A DNA stretch of 64,000 nt, taken from positions 1 through 64,000 of the forward strand of contig NZ_JAZQRL010000081.1 of the NCBI RefSeq assembly GCF_045629565.1. The letters run 5' to 3'. Shown in pieces: positions 52,678 to 61,553 of this stretch (positions are counted from its first letter, which is position 1; the number at the start of each line of letters is the position of its first letter). The notes under the pieces were generated by a model. The model was not told the DNA's origin, made no database searches, and saw nothing but the letters and a program-made list of their open reading frames with translations. Source of the stretch: Arcticibacter sp045629565. Its GTDB lineage: Bacteria > Bacteroidota > Bacteroidia > Sphingobacteriales > Sphingobacteriaceae. A program made the position numbers and the translations under genes.

Positions 52678-54912
52678 TTACATGTTTTCGTGGAACGTTC
52701 TCGCAATTACCTCCAATTGATGCGCACGTGACAGACGAACAAAGTTCACTGCATACCCCGAAACGCGGATGGTTAATTGTGGATAATTCTCAGGATGGTT
52801 GTATGCATCCATCAATGTTTCTCTGTTCAGTACGTTCACGTTCAGGTGGTGAGCCATGTGTTTAAAGTAACCTTCCATGGTGTTCACCAGGTTGGTAATC
52901 TGTTCTTCACGGGTATCACCCAAAGACTTAGGGATCATTGAGAAGGTGTTCGATATACCGTCCTGCGCGTCATTATAATTCAGCTTCGCTACAGAATTTA
53001 AAGAAGCGATAGCTCCGCTGCTGTCACGTCCATGCATCGGGTTCGCGCCCGGAGCAAAAGACTCTCCTGCCTTACGTCCGTCCGGCGTTGCACCTGTGTT
53101 CGTGCCATACATCACGTTAGATGTAATAGTCAGCAAAGACAAAGTAGGAGTTGAATTTTTATATGTCGCGTGTTTTCTCAGTTCATTGATGAAATAGTGC
53201 GTAATCTCCTGAGCGATAGAATCCGGACGGTCATCGTCGTTACCAAACTGAGGATATTCCCCTTCGATCTTGAAATCAACAGTCAGACCTTTTTCGTTTC
53301 TGACAGGAGTCACCTTGGCGTATTTGATCGCAGACAGCGAGTCGGCAATAATCGAAATACCCGCCGCACCATATGCGATATCAATATGAGGATCTGAATC
53401 AATCAAAGCCATTTGGGCTCTTTCATAATAATACTTATCGTGCATGTAGTGAATAATGAACATCGCCTTAGCATATACTCTTGCAAGATCACTCAGCGTA
53501 CGTTTAAATACGTCCAATACCAGATCATAGTCAAGCGGACCTTCAGGTAATTCAGGGATACCCTTGATGATCTCAGTACCTTCATGTTCTTCCCGTCCTC
53601 CGTTCAGCGCGATCAAGAGCGCCTTAGGCAAGTTCGCACGGGCACCGAAGTGTTGGATTGATTTGCCGATCTCCTGGTAAGAAACACAGCATGCAATGCC
53701 ATAATCATCCGACCCCCGGTTAGGGCGCATCAGGTCATCGTTCTCATATTGAATGGAAGAAGTATCAATCGACACCTGAGCGCAGAAGTTCTTGAATCCC
53801 TCAGGAAGGTTCTCAGACCACAATACAGTCAGGTTTGGCTCAGGTGAAGCCCCCAGGTTATATAAAGTCTGAAGGAAACGGAATGACGTTTTAGTAACCT
53901 TCGTACGTCCGTCATTCAGCTGGCCACCAATAGATTCAGTTACCCATGTTGGGTCACCACCAAAAATTTCATCATAAGAACCAGGGCGCAAGTGACGGAC
54001 CAGTCTGAGTTTCATAACAAACTGATCAACTAGCTCCTGAGCTTCCTCTTCTGTAAGAATGCCCGCCTCCAGGTCTCTCTCAATATAAATGTCAAGGAAA
54101 GAAGATACATTACCGAGTGACATCGCCGCACCGTCCTGCTCCTTTACGGCCGCCAGGTAGGCAAAGTATACCCATTGAACAGCCTGATGTGCATTTGCCG
54201 CAGGTTTTGAAACATCAAAACCATACTCTGCCGCCATGGTGATCATATCTTTCAACGCAGAGATCTGAGAGTTGATTTCTTCACGGAGACGAACTTTATG
54301 CTCAGTCATCTCTCCGTCAACTCTGGCCAGGTCAGCCTTTTTGAAGTTGATCAGCGCGTCAGCTCCGTATAAAGCAAGGCGACGGAAGTCACCAATTATA
54401 CGGCCACGTGCGTAGTTATCAGGAAGTCCTGTCAGAACATGTTTGGAACGGTATTTCCTGATCTCAGGATCGTAAGCGGCAAAAACACCTTCATTATGGT
54501 TCCTGGCATATTTAAACACGTCTTTTACACGATCTGAAACTTCAAGACCACGTTCCTTTACTGCAGACTCTACCAGTTTGATGCCACCGAAAGGTTTCAT
54601 CGCTCTTTTCAGGAGCTGGTCTGTCTGAAGGCCAACGATCACCTCGTCGTCCTGTTTAATATATCCTGGCCTGAAGGCCGTCATGTTAGATATGGTCTCA
54701 GTGTCTATCGCAAGGCACCCATTGTTAGCTCTTTCCTGTAAAAGCGCTTCCTTAGTTGCATTCCACAGATTTGTGGTCTTAGCAGAAGGTCCAGATAGGA
54801 ATGATGAATCTCCGGTATATGGTCTGATGTTTTTTACAACGAAATCATATACGTTTAATGTTGTGTTCCATTCTCCTTGTTCAAATGGAATTGCTGTGAC
54901 ATCTGTTTTCAT
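52678..54912 (-). CDS. pflB: Pyruvate formate-lyase PflB
   Basis: 744 residues, normal for the enzyme (E. coli 760). The two active-site cysteines are C408 and C409 in I-A-C-C-V-S, and the glycyl radical is G719 in R-V-S-G-Y-A-V, 26 residues from the end. It converts pyruvate and CoA to acetyl-CoA and formate in the absence of oxygen; the radical form is destroyed by O2. The promoter has a CRP/FNR-type site at the class II position. The neighbouring OFA transporter has the same promoter and could export the formate. Confidence 0.96.
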   Translation of the reverse strand: MKTDVTAIPFEQGEWNTTLNVYDFVVKNIRPYTGDSSFLSGPSAKTTNLWNATKEALLQERANNGCLAIDTETISNMTAFRPGYIKQDDEVIVGLQTDQLLKRAMKPFGGIKLVESAVKERGLEVSDRVKDVFKYARNHNEGVFAAYDPEIRKYRSKHVLTGLPDNYARGRIIGDFRRLALYGADALINFKKADLARVDGEMTEHKVRLREEINSQISALKDMITMAAEYGFDVSKPAANAHQAVQWVYFAYLAAVKEQDGAAMSLGNVSSFLDIYIERDLEAGILTEEEAQELVDQFVMKLRLVRHLRPGSYDEIFGGDPTWVTESIGGQLNDGRTKVTKTSFRFLQTLYNLGASPEPNLTVLWSENLPEGFKNFCAQVSIDTSSIQYENDDLMRPNRGSDDYGIACCVSYQEIGKSIQHFGARANLPKALLIALNGGREEHEGTEIIKGIPELPEGPLDYDLVLDVFKRTLSDLARVYAKAMFIIHYMHDKYYYERAQMALIDSDPHIDIAYGAAGISIIADSLSAIKYAKVTPVRNEKGLTVDFKIEGEYPQFGNDDDRPDSIAQEITHYFINELRKHATYKNSTPTLSLLTITSNVMYGTNTGATPDGRKAGESFAPGANPMHGRDSSGAIASLNSVAKLNYNDAQDGISNTFSMIPKSLGDTREEQITNLVNTMEGYFKHMAHHLNVNVLNRETLMDAYNHPENYPQLTIRVSGYAVNFVRLSRAHQLEVIARTFHENM

Positions 54913-54950
54913 AATCTAAAAAATTACTCTTCGTTCATATTAGAATACAT

Positions 54951-55017
54951 CAAATCTACGCAGATAAACGGTCATTAAATGTGACTGGCGTCATGTATTC
55001 CAATGATTTAAGGATCA
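54951..55017 (-). promoter_or_regulatory. pflB promoter with CRP/FNR-type site
   Basis: On the minus strand TAGATTTG (54951-54958) is a consensus -7 element. TGAC-TGGC-GTCA (54982-54993) is centred 33 bp upstream of it, about -40 from the expected start of transcription. Further up, AATGAT and ATCATT (55002-55007 and 55014-55019) form an inverted repeat with a 6-bp spacer near the 55-bp position of the other promoters. Confidence 0.7.
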
Positions 55018-55048
55018 TTAATAAATGTCCTGAAAAATTAATGTATTG

Positions 55049-56284
55049 TTAAGAAATTACCTCTTTCGTTAATATTTTCGTTTTTAAAGCTATAGCGTCC
55101 CGATCTATTTTCAGTTTACCTTTCAAAATCCAGGCCATTATAGCGGTAGCCAGCAAAATGCCCGAAAAGCCCGTAAAGATAGGCGAGTAATCATCGGTAA
55201 GTGTGATCAGCCAGGGTCCTGCAAAAGCGGCTGCAGACCAGGCAATGAGCACATACCCCAGTACGGATCCCATTTTATCCGCACCGTAGATATCCTTGAT
55301 AAAAGCAGGCATGGTAGCAAATGCTCCTCCATAACAACTAATAATCACCAGCACTGCCAGGTAAAACAGCCACGCGGCGGGAGTCAGGCTTAAACTGAAA
55401 AAGCAGGCGCTGCCTATCACGAAGAAGCACATAAACGTATTCCATCTGCCTATTTTATCTGAGACACTGGACCATATCAATCTCCCCAAGCCGTTAAACA
55501 ACCCAATAATTCCTACGAATACGATTGCCGCAGCATCGCTGATATGGATGATATCTTTCGCCATAGGAGCGGCTACAGCGATCAAAGCAATACCACACGT
55601 TGTATTGAAAAAAAGCATCAGCCAGAGACCATAGAAACGCACATCAGAAAGTAAAGCCGAAGCTGGAACCGAAGATCCTCCGCTGTGATCATCTGCAACG
55701 ATTACCGAAGGAGATAATGCCGGAACCGCCAGGTACATTGAGGCAGCCACCATCAAAGCAAAATAGCAGGCAGCCAGCAAATAGAACGTGTTTGACACTC
55801 CGGCCACTGCCGCAATTGGCGAAATGATTTGCGACGCAAGTACCGACCCAGCCGCGAATGACATGATCACTAGTCCGGAAGCGAAACCTGGCTTATCCGG
55901 AAACCATTTTACTACTACGGAGACCGGGGTAATATACCCGAATCCTAATCCGATCCCGCTTATAACGCCATATGTAAGATAAAATAAAGGCAGAGACCCG
56001 GTACTACTCGCCAATCCGGCTCCAGCGAGTCCTGCTCCAAAAAAAGCCGCTCCGAACAGCCCCGCTTTTTTAGGGCCGATCTTGTTTACAAAGTTTCCCA
56101 TAAAAGCCGCGGTAAGCCCCAGGAAACATATAGCCAGACTAAATGCCAGCTTAAGTTGATGTGCATCCCAGCCGTTCATCGACTCCAGAGGTTTAATCCA
56201 TACGCTATACGCGTAGATTGATCCGATTGACAGCTGTAAGGTCATTCCGGATAAGGCCATCAGCCATTTGTTCTTCGAATTCAT
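55049..56284 (-). CDS. OFA-family major facilitator (oxalate/formate antiporter type)
   Basis: 411 residues with 12 predicted helices. The start (S-I-G-S-I-Y-A-Y-S-V-W) and the G-I-G-L-G-F-G-Y-I-T-P-V stretch are signatures of the OFA family (oxalate:formate antiporter, monocarboxylate carriers). Sequence alone does not give the substrate. It lies upstream of pflB in the same direction, with a 136-bp gap and its own promoter that copies the pflB one in -7 sequence and spacing. Formate, perhaps in exchange for another acid, is therefore the best guess. Confidence 0.85.
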   Translation of the reverse strand: MNSKNKWLMALSGMTLQLSIGSIYAYSVWIKPLESMNGWDAHQLKLAFSLAICFLGLTAAFMGNFVNKIGPKKAGLFGAAFFGAGLAGAGLASSTGSLPLFYLTYGVISGIGLGFGYITPVSVVVKWFPDKPGFASGLVIMSFAAGSVLASQIISPIAAVAGVSNTFYLLAACYFALMVAASMYLAVPALSPSVIVADDHSGGSSVPASALLSDVRFYGLWLMLFFNTTCGIALIAVAAPMAKDIIHISDAAAIVFVGIIGLFNGLGRLIWSSVSDKIGRWNTFMCFFVIGSACFFSLSLTPAAWLFYLAVLVIISCYGGAFATMPAFIKDIYGADKMGSVLGYVLIAWSAAAFAGPWLITLTDDYSPIFTGFSGILLATAIMAWILKGKLKIDRDAIALKTKILTKEVIS

Positions 56285-56303
56285 CTTGCAGAAATTGTTG
56301 GCC

Positions 56304-56346
56304 CAAATCTAACGGCTCCGTACGTCTGAAAAACTGACCCAGGTCA
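56304..56346 (-). promoter_or_regulatory. OFA transporter promoter with CRP/FNR-type site
   Basis: On the minus strand TAGATTTG (56304-56311) is identical to the pflB -7 element, and TGAC-CCAG-GTCA (56335-56346) is centred exactly 33 bp away, as at pflB. Only a weak trace (AGAT-CACT-ATTT, 56357-56368) is seen at the 55-bp position. Confidence 0.7.
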
Positions 56347-56446
56347 TTTATGCAAAAGATCACTATTTAAAGCGCTAAAAAAGAACCGTTTTCTCCGTTA
56401 TAATCGTCAAATTGGTATCTTAGCCGAGTATCCACACCCATTCACG

Positions 56447-57478
56447 ATGAAACCCATCCGATTTTTTGAACATATCCGGATTGATGAATATTCGGCCACT
56501 CCAAAGTATCTCCAGCTCACCAATTCCATCCTGATAGCCATCGAAGCAGGGAAGATCAGCAAAAATGATATGCTCCCTTCCATAAACGAATTGAGCTATG
56601 AGCTCGAAATCTCACGTGACACGGCAGAGAAAGGATATAAATACCTCAAGAAAATCGGGGTTCTGGCTTCCATACCTGGAAAAGGATACTATATTGCCAG
56701 TACCGAGTTTCGCCAGACACTCCGGATCTGCTTGTTTTTTAACAAGCTCAGCAGCCATAAGAAGATCATTTACGACGCGTTTATCGCTACGCTCGGCGAG
56801 CAGATCGCGGTCGACTTTTATATCTATAACAGCGATTATATGCTGTTTAAGAAACTGCTCAGCAATAAAATGGAAGGGTATTCACATTATGTCGTCATTC
56901 CCCATTTTATAGAGGGGGAGGAGAGTGCCTACCAGATGATCAATTCCATCCCCAAAGAGAAACTGGTCATACTGGATAAGAAAATCCCCGGTATAACGGG
57001 CGAGTATGCGGCAGTTTACGAAAACTTTGAGAGGGATATTTATAACTCCCTTGAAAAAGCCCGTAAAGCCCTCAGTAAATACCATACCATTAAACTGATA
57101 TTTCCCGACAAAAGCTATTACCCGCGTGAAATTAAAAAAGGATATCTCCGCTTCTGCCAGCAGTATGCCTTCAATCATAAGATCGTGAACAACATATCTG
57201 CTGAGCCCATTCAGGAAGGGGAAGTTTACATCAATCTCATGGAAAGTGATCTTGTAACATTAGTAGAGAGACTGCTAAACCTCGATTTGAAAATCGGGAA
57301 GCAAATTGGTGTAATATCTTACAATGAAACTCCACTTAAACGCGTGATTCTAAATGGAATAACCACCATTTCAACAGATTTTCATCAGATGGGCACTGTC
57401 GCAGCGAAAATGATCCTTGAAAATTCAAACAAGCATATAGAAGTACCGTTTTCGTTAACTTTACGTTCTTCACTATAA
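56447..57478 (+). CDS. GntR-type regulator with sugar-binding-like C-terminal domain
   Basis: 343 residues. Residues 1 to about 80 are a GntR winged helix (M-L-P-S-I-N-E-L-S, I-S-R-D-T-A-E-K-G-Y, I-P-G-K-G-Y-Y). The rest looks like a LacI/periplasmic-binding-protein type effector domain (L-P-I-like strands, G-V-I-S-Y-N-E-T-P, T-I-S-T-D-F). This combination is frequent in Bacteroidota and is linked there to sugar use, including rhamnose. It is divergent from the OFA gene and 42 bp before the GH15 gene. Its target is not clear; it could control the rha cluster 20 kb away or the downstream GH15 gene. Confidence 0.8.
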   Translation: MKPIRFFEHIRIDEYSATPKYLQLTNSILIAIEAGKISKNDMLPSINELSYELEISRDTAEKGYKYLKKIGVLASIPGKGYYIASTEFRQTLRICLFFNKLSSHKKIIYDAFIATLGEQIAVDFYIYNSDYMLFKKLLSNKMEGYSHYVVIPHFIEGEESAYQMINSIPKEKLVILDKKIPGITGEYAAVYENFERDIYNSLEKARKALSKYHTIKLIFPDKSYYPREIKKGYLRFCQQYAFNHKIVNNISAEPIQEGEVYINLMESDLVTLVERLLNLDLKIGKQIGVISYNETPLKRVILNGITTISTDFHQMGTVAAKMILENSNKHIEVPFSLTLRSSL

Positions 57479-57519
57479 AAAATAAAAACTTCTTTAGCAC
57501 GCATTTGTATTTTTAATCA

Positions 57520-59301
57520 ATGGTTAAACACACATATCAAACAGGTTTAATAGGCAACTGTGCATTTTTGGCACACGTACATAAAAATACCGATATCTCC
57601 TGGCTCTGCTGGCCCCGTTTCGACAGTACTTTCGTTTTTGGATCCTTGCTCGACGAACAGAAGGGCGGAGAGTTCAGTATCAGGCCCGCCAGTCAATTTA
57701 CATCTGAACAGTCTTATCTGGAGAATACCAATGTACTGGTAACGAAGGTTACCTGCGATGACGGAGAGTACCAGATCACCGATCTCGCTCCGCGCTTTCT
57801 CCAATATGACCGGTATTTCAAGCCGCTCATGCTCATCAGAAAGATAGAGCCGATTTCCGGAACTCCACGACTTAAAGTAAAATGCGAGCCTGTCACCGAA
57901 TATGGCAAAAGGAAGCTAAGAGGTCAGCGGGGCAGTAATCATATTGAATATTACGGAGGTGAAGATATCATGCGGTTAACAACCGATATTCCTATTACCT
58001 ATATTTATGATGAGCGATATTTCGTGTTAAGTGAAACCAAGTATCTCGTTTTAACCTATGGGCATCCCCTCGAAGCACCTTTGGTAAGCACCTGCGAAAC
58101 CTTCCTCAGGGAGACGGTGAAATACTGGAGGACATGGATTAAGTTCTCGTCTATCGCAGGCTTCTTTCAGGAATACGTCATCCGTTCAGCCCTGGCGCTC
58201 AAAATACACCAGTACGAAGATACCGGCGCCATTATCGCTGCCAGTACCACCAGCCTTCCCGAATACGATGGAAGTGGTAGGAACTGGGATTACCGCTATT
58301 GCTGGCTGCGCGATACGCATTATGTGTTAAATTCACTCAACCACATAGGCCATTTCCAGGAAATGGAGAAATACTTCAATTACGTAGCCGATATTTCCGT
58401 ATCTGAAGAATCCCGTTACCAGCCGCTGTACCGAATCGACGGCAGCAAGCAACTGGATGAGTCTATTCTCGAATATCTGGACGGTTACAAAGGCAACAAG
58501 CCGGTGCGCATCGGTAATCAGGCAAATGAACATATCCAGAACGATATTTACGGTCAGGTCATGATTTCCATCATGCCCTTGTACACAGATCACCGTTTTA
58601 TTTTCCGCGAACGTAAGGATTCCCGTAAATGGATTTCTTCTATTCTTGATAAGATCGAAGCCACTATCGATGAAAAGGATGCAGGTATTTGGGAATTCCG
58701 AAATTTTGCCAATACGCATTGTTACAGTAATCTCTTCCAGTGGGCGGGCTGTGGTGCTGCCGCCAAAACAGCCGCTACAATTGGTGATAAAGATCTCGAA
58801 GCTAAGGCACGAAGGTTACAGGCCAGAGCCGCAGAGCATATCGAAAGCTGCTATGATCCGGTCCGGAAGGTGTATACCAATGCAGTTGGCAGCGAACATC
58901 TCGATGCGAGCACGCTTCAGCTCATCATGATGGGTTATCTCGACCCCACCTCCGATAGGGCAAAGGATCATTTAAAGGCTCTGGAAGCTGAGCTAAAGAC
59001 AGAGAGCGGTCTTATCTACCGATATTTACATGCGGATGATTTCGGCAAACCCAAAACGACGTTCCTTATTTGCGCTTTTTGGTACGTAGAAGCCCTGGCT
59101 TGCGTAGGAAGGATAGATGAAGCGGTCACCGAATTTGAAAAGCTCATGAAGTATTCGAATCATTTGAAGCTCTTCAGTGAAGATGTGGATGAGGAGACGG
59201 GAAGCCAGTGGGGTAATTTCCCGCAAGCCTATAGCCATGTGGGACTAATGAACGCGGCTTACCGTATTGCCATGAAGCTGGACAAGCCTATATTTTTGTA
59301 A
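57520..59301 (+). CDS. GH15-family glycosidase (glucoamylase or trehalase type)
   Basis: 593 residues, cytosolic. The beta-sandwich start (G-L-I-G-N-C-A-F-L-A and W-L-C-W-P-R-F-D-S) and the (alpha/alpha)6 barrel with N-W-D-Y-R-Y-C-W-L-R-D, G-I-W-E-F-R (general acid Glu) and G-N-F-P-Q-A-Y-S-H motifs are those of GH15 enzymes. Members include glucoamylases, glucodextranases and bacterial trehalases. It faces the OtsA-OtsB gene tail to tail; because of this a trehalase role is attractive but unproven. Confidence 0.85.
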   Translation: MVKHTYQTGLIGNCAFLAHVHKNTDISWLCWPRFDSTFVFGSLLDEQKGGEFSIRPASQFTSEQSYLENTNVLVTKVTCDDGEYQITDLAPRFLQYDRYFKPLMLIRKIEPISGTPRLKVKCEPVTEYGKRKLRGQRGSNHIEYYGGEDIMRLTTDIPITYIYDERYFVLSETKYLVLTYGHPLEAPLVSTCETFLRETVKYWRTWIKFSSIAGFFQEYVIRSALALKIHQYEDTGAIIAASTTSLPEYDGSGRNWDYRYCWLRDTHYVLNSLNHIGHFQEMEKYFNYVADISVSEESRYQPLYRIDGSKQLDESILEYLDGYKGNKPVRIGNQANEHIQNDIYGQVMISIMPLYTDHRFIFRERKDSRKWISSILDKIEATIDEKDAGIWEFRNFANTHCYSNLFQWAGCGAAAKTAATIGDKDLEAKARRLQARAAEHIESCYDPVRKVYTNAVGSEHLDASTLQLIMMGYLDPTSDRAKDHLKALEAELKTESGLIYRYLHADDFGKPKTTFLICAFWYVEALACVGRIDEAVTEFEKLMKYSNHLKLFSEDVDEETGSQWGNFPQAYSHVGLMNAAYRIAMKLDKPIFL

Positions 59302-59302
59302 A

Positions 59303-59375
59303 TAAATAATCTATAAACAACAAAAGCCGCTCTGTACATCGTTCAGAGCGGCTTTTGTTGTTTATAGATTATTTA
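59303..59375. terminator. Perfect 32-bp inverted repeat acting as a bidirectional terminator
   Basis: Arms 59303-59334 and 59344-59375 are perfectly complementary around a 9-nt loop. The core is GC-rich with A- and T-runs on the flanks, so each strand has a hairpin followed by T. One arm starts 2 bp after the GH15 stop codon and the other ends within the otsAB stop codon. Confidence 0.9.
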
Positions 59376-61553
59376 CACTTCCTCTTTTGCTGCCAGTGTC
59401 CGCAATAATTTACGAACCTCCCGGTAATCGCGCATGTAAAAACGTGCAGCCGATATATTGCTACCTATCTTGATCGTATATGCATCAGCAGGCAGCGCCT
59501 TAAACATATCCTCATCAGTATGATCATCGCCCAGTGCCAGGATATAATCATAATGATCTTTGTCCAGCCATGAAGCTACCTTGCCCTTATTTACTTCGAA
59601 ATTTTTGATTTCAATGACTTTGTTTCCGCCCATCATCTGCAGGCTTTTATCGTCAGTAAGGAACCGCATATTACTCATAAGCTCGTTCGCCCGAAGTTCG
59701 CCCAGTCCTTCTTCCACTTTTCGGTAATGCCAAACGAGAGAATAGCTTTTCTCTTCAATGAACGAGCCGGGGGTACGATCTACGTAGGTTTCCAGCATAG
59801 GCAAAAGATCCTGTTTCCACTGGTCATTTAAACCCGGTAACTTGGTCCACTCCCCATCTTTATGTTTCTGCCAAGCCCCATGTTCAGCAATAATATCTAT
59901 CTTCAGATGACCAAACCAGTCTTCCAGAGTTTCATGGTTTCGGCCACTCACAATTACCACATCATTCATCGGCTCACTGATAAGCTCGTCCAGTATCTCG
60001 TAAAGATCATCATCTGGAAACGCCTGGTTAATGTTAGATTTAAACCCAACCAGCGTGCCATCATAGTCCAGGAATATAAGTCTTTTATTAGCCTGCCGAT
60101 ACTGATCTTCTAAATAAGTCATCGTTGCTGCACCTACATGTTTCGCCTGCATGGAAGCCTGTAGTTGTTTCACCTCTTCTAATCTGTCCATATATATTTT
60201 TACCCAGTGTCTTACATTAAATTTGGCCACGACTTCCCTCATCGGAACCATTCGTCTAAGTTGTTCTTCTACAGGCATATTAATAGCCTCAATCATTGCG
60301 CGGTATAGCTCGCCTACGTTGTTCGGATTAACGATGATGGCGTCAATCAGCTCTTTGGCAGCGCCCGCCATCTCACTTAGAATCAGAACGCCCGTGTTGT
60401 CGGTACGGCTTGCCACGTATTCTTTGCTTACCAGATTCATCCCGTCACGCATCGGCGTTACCAGGCATATTTCAGCCATATTGTAAAGAGCCGAAAGCAT
60501 CTCCGTTTCAAAAGAACGATAGTAGTAATGAATCGGGTTCCAGTCCAGCGTGCGGTATCTCGAATTGATATTACCTACGAGCTTGTCAATCTCATCCCGC
60601 AGTTCCTTGTATTGCGGAACCGTATCCCTGGAAGGTACTACGATCATATACAACACCACCCGTTCGAAATATTCAGGATTCTTTTGCAGCAGGATGTCGT
60701 ATGCCTGAAGCCGCTGGAGTATACCTTTGCTATAGTCAAGCCGGTCGATCGACAGGATCATTTTCAGATCGTGAAAGTTTTCCTTCAGTTTAGCCACGTT
60801 ATCAAGCACTATGGGGTCGTGCGTGAGCGACTCATACTTCTTCTCGTCGATCCCCATCGGGAACGCTTCTACGATTACCTGACGGTCATTGTAGTTGATC
60901 TGGTTAGCGGAAGCATGCACCGGAAGGATGCGTGTGATGGAGCTTATAAAGTGTCGCGCATCATCAAACGTGTGAAATCCGATAAGATCGGCTCCAAGCA
61001 TGTTTTCCAACAACTCTGCCCTCCATGGAATAAGCCTGAAGAGCTCATACGATGGAAAGGGGATATGCAGAAAAAAGCCAATTGTAATATCGGGTTGTTC
61101 CGCGCGGATCAGGCCTGCCAGGAGCAGTAGCTGATAGTCGTGGATCCAGATGATATCTCCAGGCTCGGCAATTTCCAGAACAGCCTCCTTGAATTTATGA
61201 TTTACGGCCAGATAACTGTCCCAGTAACTCTGCTCATAATGTGCGTACGTAGGATGATAGTGAAAAACCGGCCAGAGGGTTTCGTTTGAAAACCCTTCAT
61301 AATACAAATTGATCTCTTCCTGTGTAAGAAAAACGGGGAAGAGGTTTATTTCCTGAAGCCTGTCTTTTATTTCGGATTGTTTACTGGCTGATTCTACTTC
61401 AATACCGGCCCAGCCCAGCCACATATTATTGCCCTGACGATAGATGGAGCCAAGGCCTGTTGCAAGGCCGCCTTCACTTTGCTTCAATTCAATTCGATCA
61501 TCGGATTCTGTGATTTTGACTGGTAGCCTGTTTGATACTATAATCGTCTTCAT
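59373..61553 (-). CDS. otsAB: Fused trehalose-6-phosphate synthase / phosphatase (OtsA-OtsB)
   Basis: 726 residues. Residues 1 to about 470 are a GT20 OtsA: V-S-N-R-L-P at the start, the glycine-rich E-G-G-L-A-T-G-L-G, H-D-Y-Q-L-L and R-D-G-M-N-L-V. It joins UDP-glucose and glucose-6-phosphate. From about residue 490 a HAD-type OtsB follows (F-L-D-Y-D-G-T-L, and A-L-G-D-D-H-T-D-E-D), which removes the phosphate. The fusion is known in Bacteroidota and eukaryotes. It is the second trehalose route of the window, besides GlgX-TreZ-TreY, and does not need glycogen. Convergent with the GH15 gene. Confidence 0.95.
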   Translation of the reverse strand: MKTIIVSNRLPVKITESDDRIELKQSEGGLATGLGSIYRQGNNMWLGWAGIEVESASKQSEIKDRLQEINLFPVFLTQEEINLYYEGFSNETLWPVFHYHPTYAHYEQSYWDSYLAVNHKFKEAVLEIAEPGDIIWIHDYQLLLLAGLIRAEQPDITIGFFLHIPFPSYELFRLIPWRAELLENMLGADLIGFHTFDDARHFISSITRILPVHASANQINYNDRQVIVEAFPMGIDEKKYESLTHDPIVLDNVAKLKENFHDLKMILSIDRLDYSKGILQRLQAYDILLQKNPEYFERVVLYMIVVPSRDTVPQYKELRDEIDKLVGNINSRYRTLDWNPIHYYYRSFETEMLSALYNMAEICLVTPMRDGMNLVSKEYVASRTDNTGVLILSEMAGAAKELIDAIIVNPNNVGELYRAMIEAINMPVEEQLRRMVPMREVVAKFNVRHWVKIYMDRLEEVKQLQASMQAKHVGAATMTYLEDQYRQANKRLIFLDYDGTLVGFKSNINQAFPDDDLYEILDELISEPMNDVVIVSGRNHETLEDWFGHLKIDIIAEHGAWQKHKDGEWTKLPGLNDQWKQDLLPMLETYVDRTPGSFIEEKSYSLVWHYRKVEEGLGELRANELMSNMRFLTDDKSLQMMGGNKVIEIKNFEVNKGKVASWLDKDHYDYILALGDDHTDEDMFKALPADAYTIKIGSNISAARFYMRDYREVRKLLRTLAAKEEV

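Noticed and set aside
43109..57000. dif site near the presumed skew reversal
   Set aside because: I compared the gaps by eye with the general XerC/XerD half-site pattern and found no convincing match; dif of this group is not known to me well enough.
60528..61130. Open frame of 200 codons on the plus strand inside otsAB, and similar long antisense frames in treY (5172-5765) and the six-hairpin gene (50677-51321)
   Set aside because: They mirror strongly supported genes on the other strand and show no family resemblance, signal peptide or promoter.
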